Below, in pieces: positions 58,871 through 64,000 of a stretch of 64,000 nucleotides of DNA (position 1 is the first letter of the stretch; each line of letters starts with the position of its first letter). This stretch comes from Ancylobacter polymorphus (GTDB lineage Bacteria; Pseudomonadota; Alphaproteobacteria; Rhizobiales; Xanthobacteraceae). The DNA lies in assembly GCF_022836935.1 (NCBI RefSeq), contig NZ_CP083239.1:1812001-1876000 (forward strand). The letters are read 5' to 3'. A program made the translations under genes and the position numbers. Under the pieces are notes generated by a model, which made no database searches, was not told where the DNA came from, and was given only the letters and a program-made list of their open reading frames with translations.

Positions 58871-60285
58871 GATGCGGCGCCCTCCACGGCCAGCGGTTCG
58901 GCCAGATGGCCACGCGTCATCTCGGCGAGGCGGGCATTGCAGTAGAAGCCCTGGCAGCGGCCCATGCCGGCGCGGGTGCGCCGCCGCAGCCCGCCGAAAT
59001 CGCCCGGCGGCACGTCGGAGGCGAGCGCCGCCTCGATCTCGCGCTTGGTCACCAGTTCGCAATGGCAGACGATCTCGCCATGGCCCGGCTGCTGCCAGTC
59101 GCGCGGCAGCGTCTCGGTGAGGTTGGGCAGGCGCACCGGCGGCGCGCTTTCCACCGGCGCGAGGCCGAGGCCGAAGCCCTCGATCAGCGAGAGCGCGTGC
59201 TGCGCCAGGCCGAGCGCGGCGCTGAGCCCGGTGGAGCGGATGCCGCCGAGCGTGACGGCGCGGCTCTCCGGCCGGCAGAAGACGCGATAGGCCTTGCTCT
59301 CGCTCGCCGGGCGCAGGCCGGCATAGACGGCGGTGACCGGAATGCCCGCCAGCGTCGGCACGATCTCCGCCCCGCGCGCCAGCAGGCTCTCCAAGTTTGC
59401 GGTTTCCACGGTGGCACGCACGCGGTCGTCCTGTTCCTCGGCGGTGGGGCCGACCAGCACATTGCCGAAGGCGGTGGGGCAGACGACCACGCCCTTGGTG
59501 ATGTCGGTCGGCACGGGCAGCACGATGCGCGGCACATGCGCAGCGGCGGCCTTGTCCAGCACCACGAACTGGCCCTTGCGCGGGCGGATTTCAAATTCCG
59601 GGGTAAAGCCCAGCCGCGCATCGACGATGTCGCCATAGAGCCCGGCGGTGTTGACCACAGCGCGGGCGCGCACGTCGCCGGCGGTGGTGGAAAGATGCCA
59701 TGTGCCGTCATAGCGGCCCTCGGTCAGCTCGGCTTGGCGTAGCAAGCGCGCGCCGAGCTTCACGCCCTGCGTCAGATAGGAGAGCGGCGCCGTCCAGGGG
59801 TCGATGATGTGCTCGTCCGCGACTTCCAGTGCCGCGACCAGCCGCTCGGAGAGGCCGGGCATGGTGGCGCGGGCCTTGCTGCCGGAGAGCAGTTCCAGCG
59901 CCGCGATGCCATTTTCGCGTCCCTGCGCGGCGATGGCCTCCAGCTTTTCCGCCTCATTGTCGTTCCAGGCGCAGACCAGCGCGCCGGTCTTGACCACGGA
60001 GAGGCCGAGTGAACCGGCGATGGCGAGATATTCCGCGCGGCCTGCCTTGATCAGCTCCAGCTCCAGGCTGCCGGGCGGGGCGTCGAAGCCGGTGTGCAGA
60101 ATGGCGCTGTTGGCCTTGGAGGCGCCGGAAAGGATATCGCTGCCCTTCTCGATCAGCACCACCTTGGCGCCGGCGAGCGCAAGGCGGCGCACCACGGCGC
60201 AGCCGACCACGCCGGCGCCGATGACGGCAACGTCGAAGGTCTCGCGGCCGGGGGGTGAGAGGGTGGGGGCGGTTGCGGGGAGCAT
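58867..60285 (-). CDS. GlpA-like FAD-dependent dehydrogenase with C-terminal [2Fe-2S] domain
   Basis: This 472-residue flavoprotein has a DAO/GlpA fold: FDVAVIGAGVVGCAVVRRLA at about 17-36, GASKANSAILHTGFDAPPGS, RKGQFVVLDKAAAAH and GGIRSTGLSAALGLAQHALS. A C-terminal BFD-like iron-sulfur domain carries Cys407 and Cys409 (VCHCEL) and Cys444 and Cys449 (GRCQGFYC). This is the architecture of anaerobic glycerol-3-phosphate dehydrogenase subunit A and related oxidases. AAGGAG lies five bases before the ATG at 60285. It follows dctP after a 134-base gap with a GC-rich hairpin and is coupled to the partner oxidoreductase. Confidence 0.85.
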   Translation of the reverse strand: MLPATAPTLSPPGRETFDVAVIGAGVVGCAVVRRLALAGAKVVLIEKGSDILSGASKANSAILHTGFDAPPGSLELELIKAGRAEYLAIAGSLGLSVVKTGALVCAWNDNEAEKLEAIAAQGRENGIAALELLSGSKARATMPGLSERLVAALEVADEHIIDPWTAPLSYLTQGVKLGARLLRQAELTEGRYDGTWHLSTTAGDVRARAVVNTAGLYGDIVDARLGFTPEFEIRPRKGQFVVLDKAAAAHVPRIVLPVPTDITKGVVVCPTAFGNVLVGPTAEEQDDRVRATVETANLESLLARGAEIVPTLAGIPVTAVYAGLRPASESKAYRVFCRPESRAVTLGGIRSTGLSAALGLAQHALSLIEGFGLGLAPVESAPPVRLPNLTETLPRDWQQPGHGEIVCHCELVTKREIEAALASDVPPGDFGGLRRRTRAGMGRCQGFYCNARLAEMTRGHLAEPLAVEGAAS

Positions 60286-60374
60286 GCGGCTCCTTTCCTG
60301 GTCGGCACGGCCGCAGCGGGGCGGTCGGGCCCGGCTGGCAGGTGACAGTGAGCGCTGGGGGGCGGGCGCTCGGG

Positions 60375-60401
60375 GCCCCGCCGCCGCGCGGGCGGCGGGG
60401 C
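60375..60401 (-). terminator. GC-rich intercistronic hairpin after dctP
   Basis: An 11-base perfect stem (GCCCCGCCGCC with GGCGGCGGGGC) with a five-base loop lies in the 134-base gap between the binding-protein gene and the dehydrogenase. No T run follows on the minus strand, so it more likely stabilises or processes the mRNA, keeping binding-protein transcript high, than ends transcription. Confidence 0.55.
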
Positions 60402-60419
60402 GAGGGGCGGGAGGGAGGC

Positions 60420-61532
60420 TCAGCGATAGGGGTAGCCGGCCTTCTGCATGGTCTCGTCGTACTTCTTGAAGGCGGCGACCACCTTGCCCGCGCGCGGGCT
60501 GGAGGAGGCGACTTCGTCCCAGAAGCCCTTGGAATCGGCGACGACCTGCGCCCATTCGGCCGGCGGCAGCGAGGTCAGCTCCATCTTCTGGCCCTCGACG
60601 CGCAGCTTGGCCTCGCCGCCCCAGTACCAGACATCGCGGTAATAGTGCGACTGGTCGATGCTCATCAGGAACAGCTCCTTGAGATGCGGCGGCACCTTCT
60701 CCCAGCTCGGCGTGTTGGCGAAGTAGCTGCCGAACCAGGCGCCGGTGACCGAATTGGTCAGCGCGTAGTTGCACACATCCGCCCAGCCCACCTCATAGGC
60801 CTCGGTGAAGCCGCACCAGGCCACGCCGTCGAGTTCGCCGGTCTGCAGCGCCACTTCGACGTTGTCCCACGGGATGGTCACCGGCACGAGGCCGTATTTG
60901 GACAGGAACTTGCCGGCGGTCGGCACGCCGAACACGCGCAGGCCGGCCATGTCGGCGAGGCTCTTGATCGGCTTGTTGACGGTGAAGATGTGCAGCGGGT
61001 CCCAGGCGCCGGTCGACAGCCAGGTGACGTTCGGCACCTCGGCATAGGCCTCGGCCCAGATTTCCTTGAGGCCGTAATAGCGGAACAGCGCCGGCACATC
61101 GAGGCTGTAGCGGGTGGCGAAGGGGAAGTAGCCGCCGAAGACGGCGATATCGACCGGCGAGGCCATGGTCGCCTCGTCCGACTGCACCGCGTCGAGCGTG
61201 CCGGTCTGCAGCGCGCGGAACAGGTCGGAGGTCGGCACCAGCTGGTCGGCGTAATAGAGCTCGATCTCCATCGCGCCATTGGCGGCGGCGTTGAAGGCGT
61301 CGATCTGCGGCTTGATGACATGGGCGCCGAGCGGGGCGCCGGAATAGGTCTGCAGGCGCCACTTGATGGTGCCGGCCTGGGCGATGACGGCGGGGGCGGC
61401 GAGCGTCGAGCCGGCGAGCGCCGCGCCGGTGCCGAGCGCCGCCTTGCCGAGGAAGCTGCGGCGGGTGGCGAGAATGGCGTCGGCGGCGGGATCGACCTTT
61501 TTCGGGAAGGGCTTCTTGGTCTCGTCAGTCAT
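60420..61532 (-). CDS. dctP: TRAP transporter solute-binding protein DctP
   Basis: This 370-residue periplasmic binding protein starts with a twin-arginine signal (TRRSFLGKAALGTGAALA, Arg24-Arg25; cleavage near AQAG) and so is exported folded. The mature domain is of the DctP type, with PQIDAFNAAANGAMEIELYY, AFRALQTGTLDAV-like and KPIKSLADMAGLRVFGVP blocks. It is in the TRAP subgroup that binds organic acids and polar solutes, and the ligand cannot be read from the sequence. It is followed by the dehydrogenase genes and preceded by dctM (44-base gap), so binding protein, channel and catabolism share one unit. Confidence 0.9.
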   Translation of the reverse strand: MTDETKKPFPKKVDPAADAILATRRSFLGKAALGTGAALAGSTLAAPAVIAQAGTIKWRLQTYSGAPLGAHVIKPQIDAFNAAANGAMEIELYYADQLVPTSDLFRALQTGTLDAVQSDEATMASPVDIAVFGGYFPFATRYSLDVPALFRYYGLKEIWAEAYAEVPNVTWLSTGAWDPLHIFTVNKPIKSLADMAGLRVFGVPTAGKFLSKYGLVPVTIPWDNVEVALQTGELDGVAWCGFTEAYEVGWADVCNYALTNSVTGAWFGSYFANTPSWEKVPPHLKELFLMSIDQSHYYRDVWYWGGEAKLRVEGQKMELTSLPPAEWAQVVADSKGFWDEVASSSPRAGKVVAAFKKYDETMQKAGYPYR

Positions 61533-61576
61533 CTTGTTCTCCTCTGGAAGGGGGAAACCGTGGACAAGGCTGTTGA

Positions 61577-62914
61577 TCAGCCTTTGACCTTCATGTGTTC
61601 GGGAAGCCAGAGCGCGATCTGCGGGAAGACCATCAGAATGACGATGGTGAACAGCATGATCGCTGCGAAGGGCCAGATCGACTTGTAGATGTCGACCAGC
61701 GAGATTTCCTTCGGCGCCAGCGAGCGCATCAGGAACAGATTATAGCCGAAGGGTGGGGTGATGTAGGCGATCTGGCAGGTAATCGTGTAGAGGATGCCGT
61801 ACCAGATCAGCTGGTTGTCGAAGCCGAGATCGAGCGCCTTCACCAGCGGGATGTACAGCGGCGCGACGATGACCAGCATCGCGGTGTCGTCGAGGAACAT
61901 CCCCATGACGATGAAGCTCAGCTGCATCATGATGATGATGGTCCAGGGATTGAGATCCCACTGCTTGACGAACAGGAACTCGATCGCCTTCACCGCGCCG
62001 AGCCCGTCGAACACGGTGCCGAAGGCGAGCGCGGCCAGGATCAGCCACATGAACATGCAGGAGACGTTCAGCGTCTTCAGCGCGGTGTCGCGCAGCACCG
62101 GCCAGTTCAGCCGGCGCTTGGCCAGCGCCGCCAGCGTCGCCGCCGTGGCGCCGACCGCCGAGCTTTCCACCAGGCTGGTGACGCCGAAGACGAACAGGCC
62201 GGTCATGAAGAAGAAGATGGCGAAGGGAATGATGCCCGCCCGCGCCAGCGCCAGCTTTTCGCGCAGCGGCATGTTCAGCTCGTCGTCGGTGAGCTTGGGC
62301 GCCAGCTTCGGGTTCAGCTTCACCCGGACATAGATGTAGAGAATGAACAGTGCGGCCATCAAAAGGCCCGGCCCGACGCCGGCGAACCAGAGCTTCGAGA
62401 CCGGCTGGCGGGCGATCATGCCGTAGAGCACCAGCACCACCGAGGGCGGGATGAGGATGCCGAGCGAGGAGCCGCCCTGGATGACGCCCGAGATCAGCAC
62501 CTTGTCATAGCCGCGGCGGATCATTTCCGGCAAAGCGATGGTGGCGCCGATGGCCATGCCGGCGACGGAAAGCCCGTTCATCGCCGAGATGATGACCATG
62601 AGGAAGATGGTGCCGATGGCGAGGCCGCCGGTGAAGCGGCCGAACCAGACATGCAGCGCTCGGTACAGATCCTCCGCGATGCCGGATTCCGCGAGGACGT
62701 AGCCCATATAGATGAACATGGGCAGGGTCAGCATCGCGTACCAGTTGAACAGCTTGAACACCTGGTTGAACGGCAGGTCCATGGCGCCGGGGCCATAGAG
62801 CAGCAGCGCGGCGGCGGAGGCGACGAAGCCGATGCCGGCGAAGACCAGCTGGCCGCTGATCAGCGCCAGCACCATCGACGCGAACATCAGGAGCGCGATC
62901 GTCTCATAGGACAT
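61577..62914 (-). CDS. dctM: TRAP transporter large permease DctM
   Basis: DctM is the ion-coupled channel of TRAP importers. The 445-residue protein is hydrophobic with about twelve membrane helices, and carries the family blocks GLSVAGMAIGATIALPEMIR and SLGILIPPSVVLVLYGMI. The overlap with dctQ is one base. It matches the usual length. With DctQ and the Tat-exported DctP it forms a sodium- or proton-driven uptake system. Confidence 0.94.
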   Translation of the reverse strand: MSYETIALLMFASMVLALISGQLVFAGIGFVASAAALLLYGPGAMDLPFNQVFKLFNWYAMLTLPMFIYMGYVLAESGIAEDLYRALHVWFGRFTGGLAIGTIFLMVIISAMNGLSVAGMAIGATIALPEMIRRGYDKVLISGVIQGGSSLGILIPPSVVLVLYGMIARQPVSKLWFAGVGPGLLMAALFILYIYVRVKLNPKLAPKLTDDELNMPLREKLALARAGIIPFAIFFFMTGLFVFGVTSLVESSAVGATAATLAALAKRRLNWPVLRDTALKTLNVSCMFMWLILAALAFGTVFDGLGAVKAIEFLFVKQWDLNPWTIIIMMQLSFIVMGMFLDDTAMLVIVAPLYIPLVKALDLGFDNQLIWYGILYTITCQIAYITPPFGYNLFLMRSLAPKEISLVDIYKSIWPFAAIMLFTIVILMVFPQIALWLPEHMKVKG

Positions 62915-63456
62915 CAGAGCTTCTCCCCGCGCAGGGTGGCGATATGCTTGAACACCAGCGCGAAGGCCTGCATCAGCATCAGCACGAGACAGACGGTGAG
63001 CAGCGCCTTGATCGGAATCACCGAGGGATTCCAGATCGAGAAGCGCTTCTCATTGGTGGCAATGGCGTATTGCAGGCTGGAAATGGAGCCGACGAGCAGA
63101 ACGCCGAGATAGAAGATCAGGCACCAGACGGTGGCGAGGTCCATCTTCGCCTTGCCGCGCTCCGACAGGGTCGAATACCAGAGGTCCATCCGCACATGCT
63201 CATTGTTCTTGAGCGTGAACGGGCCACCCATGAAATAATAGGCGGCGAGCATGAACTGGGTGAGTTCCACCGCCCAGTGCACCGGCATCTTGATGAGATT
63301 GCGGGTCACCGCATCGAACATCAGCACCCCGCCCATGGCGAAGACCAGCGACGCGGCGAGATAGCCGACATAGTCCGAGAGCTTGTCCGTCACGCGGACA
63401 TAGGCGGCGATCAGCCGCCAGCCGCCCCCGCTCCGCTTCACGCCTTCCACCTGCAC
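62914..63456 (-). CDS. dctQ: TRAP transporter small permease DctQ
   Basis: DctQ is the small membrane subunit that docks DctM. The 180-residue protein has four membrane helices and the family pattern HWAVELTQFMLAAYYFMGGP, followed by a conserved VRMDLWYSTLS loop. It is the first gene of the six-gene minus-strand unit; its promoter must lie in the 63.46-63.9 kb intergenic region. It overlaps dctM by one base. Confidence 0.92.
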   Translation of the reverse strand: MQVEGVKRSGGGWRLIAAYVRVTDKLSDYVGYLAASLVFAMGGVLMFDAVTRNLIKMPVHWAVELTQFMLAAYYFMGGPFTLKNNEHVRMDLWYSTLSERGKAKMDLATVWCLIFYLGVLLVGSISSLQYAIATNEKRFSIWNPSVIPIKALLTVCLVLMLMQAFALVFKHIATLRGEKL

Positions 63457-63725
63457 GCGGTGTCTCCATGGCTGGCCGGGCGCCCCTTGCCGGGCGGCAG
63501 GACGCGCACCCGCAGCCGCGCCGCGCCGGCTGGCGCCAGCGCAGGGCGATGCGGGGTGCGGCGCTGCCGCCGTCGGCCGGGCGCGGGCCCGGCAGGTGCT
63601 GCCCGGTTCAATTCAGTCCCCTCGCGCTGCATTGCACTAATGTTGTGCTTGCTTGATTTTTTCGCGCTTGCGATCACTCTAACGTAACGGAGCGCAAAGG
63701 GAAGCCCGATTTTTGACCTAATTGC

Positions 63726-63765
63726 CCGTTCGGTCGCTGAATTTGTGAACAGGAAGTCCGAACGG
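63726..63765. promoter_or_regulatory. Inverted repeat CCGTTCGG...CCGAACGG
   Basis: Eight-base perfect arms lie 32 bases apart centre to centre, about three helical turns. It is the outermost of three palindromes in this region and could loop DNA between two bound dimers. No regulator can be assigned from sequence alone. Confidence 0.45.
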
Positions 63766-63779
63766 TCGGTTGCGGCCCA

Positions 63780-63796
63780 GATTTGTTGACCAAATC
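63780..63796. promoter_or_regulatory. Inverted repeat GATTTG...CAAATC
   Basis: Six-base perfect arms surround TTGAC. It sits between the other two palindromes. It may overlap a -35-like TTGACC. Confidence 0.4.
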
Positions 63797-63836
63797 GACG
63801 TTATGCGCGGAATCCTCTGGAGTGTCGCCCGTTCTT

Positions 63837-63861
63837 CGGTCAAGATTGGCCGTATTGACCG
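63837..63861. promoter_or_regulatory. Inverted repeat CGGTCAA...TTGACCG
   Basis: Seven-base perfect arms around an 11-base centre form a typical 25-base operator for a dimeric repressor. It is 100 bases before the probable DeoR-type gene, so autoregulation and control of the divergent TRAP unit are both possible. Confidence 0.45.
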
Positions 63862-63960
63862 CCTTTCCGCTCTGGCATAACCGATCTCGCATGCCTAGAT
63901 CGCCCGAACGGGCAGGGGCGGCATGGGGCGGCGCGCGGCGCGGCTCTTTGGGAGACAGGC

Positions 63961-64000
63961 TTGGCACTTTCCTCGCGCCATCAGGACATCGTCGCGCTGG
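63961..64000 (+). CDS. Start of a probable DeoR-family regulator (partial)
   Basis: A TTG at 63961, six bases after GGGAG, opens a frame that reads (M)ALSSRHQDIVAL and runs off the window. The RHQxIxxL pattern is how many DeoR/GlpR-type regulators begin, just before their helix-turn-helix. Only 13 codons are visible, so the family is an inference helped by the divergent catabolic unit, where such regulators are common. Confidence 0.45.
   Translation, partial: MALSSRHQDIVAL

Larger units (their letters stand above)
63457..63960. other. Divergent intergenic region with three palindromes
   Basis: This is 504 bases without a supportable gene, between the TRAP catabolic unit and a regulator start. 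It is less GC-rich than its surroundings in the second half. Three perfect inverted repeats lie at 63726-63765, 63780-63796 and 63837-63861 and are listed separately. Confidence 0.6.

Noticed and set aside
1..64000. CRISPR arrays, insertion sequences, prophage genes, tRNA or rRNA genes
   Set aside because: I read both strands for spaced identical repeats, transposase or integrase motifs and tRNA-like cloverleaf ends and saw none. The gene content and codon use are uniform, without signs of recent insertion.

Overview
The window is about 69-70 % GC, and its gene order is that of an alphaproteobacterium in the Rhizobiales. The markers are flaF/flbT, a DUF1217 gene, motB-motC-fliK, the order flgB-flgC-fliE-flgG-flgA-flgI-motE-flgH-fliL-fliP, a FtcR/Rem-type regulator, and no fliA, flgM, fliD, fliS or fliO. 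The trehalose, phosphonate and TRAP genes would fit a Xanthobacteraceae-type genome (Ancylobacter/Starkeya/Xanthobacter group). That last step is inference; there is no rRNA gene here to settle it.

Bases 1-35.9 kb are a near-complete flagellar and motility locus. A minus-strand unit runs from flgE down to a cheL/flgJ-like gene cut by the left edge (8.7 kb to 1). A second minus-strand unit is DUF1217-flgF-fliI (11.6-8.8 kb). A long plus-strand unit runs from motA to fliP (11.8-23.4 kb) and encodes the motor, switch, rod, rings and part of the export gate. A single flagellin gene follows, with a sigma-54-type promoter, a long leader and a strong terminator (23.5-25.1 kb). Next come fliF-fliH-like-motB-motC-fliK-lytic transglycosylase (25.2-33.65 kb), a minus-strand cheZ, and plus-strand cheY and ftcR/rem. 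A shared 22-bp element, two GCMAGC-like half-sites 11 bp apart, lies just upstream of each of these units and of the internal flgB. I read it as the common flagellar control site of this organism.

Bases 35.97-43.7 kb carry signalling genes. They are a receiver-MarR fusion, a three-gene unit (cysteine-less SUOX-fold periplasmic protein, histidine kinase, single-domain receiver), a double-Cache-like histidine kinase, and a soluble two-PAS chemoreceptor.

Bases 44.2-50.5 kb are an overlapping operon glgX-treZ-treY, which makes trehalose from glycogen. Convergent to it is a TehA/SLAC1-type transporter gene, followed upstream by a phosphonate uptake unit phnD-phnC-phnE. That unit is divergent from phnM-phnF, and the shared promoter region holds two identical PhnF-like operators. 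No C-P lyase core genes are present in the window.

Bases 56.2-64 kb are a six-gene minus-strand catabolic unit: TRAP transporter dctQ-dctM-dctP, a GlpA-like FAD dehydrogenase with a C-terminal [2Fe-2S] site, an FAD/NAD oxidoreductase, and an FGGY kinase that differs from true glycerol kinases at a substrate contact. A 0.5-kb intergenic region with three palindromes separates it from the start of a probable DeoR-family regulator at the right edge. The set looks like a self-contained polyol or polyol-phosphate utilisation system of unknown substrate, and is the best candidate here for something undescribed. Most long reading frames opposite these genes are GC-driven shadows and were left out.
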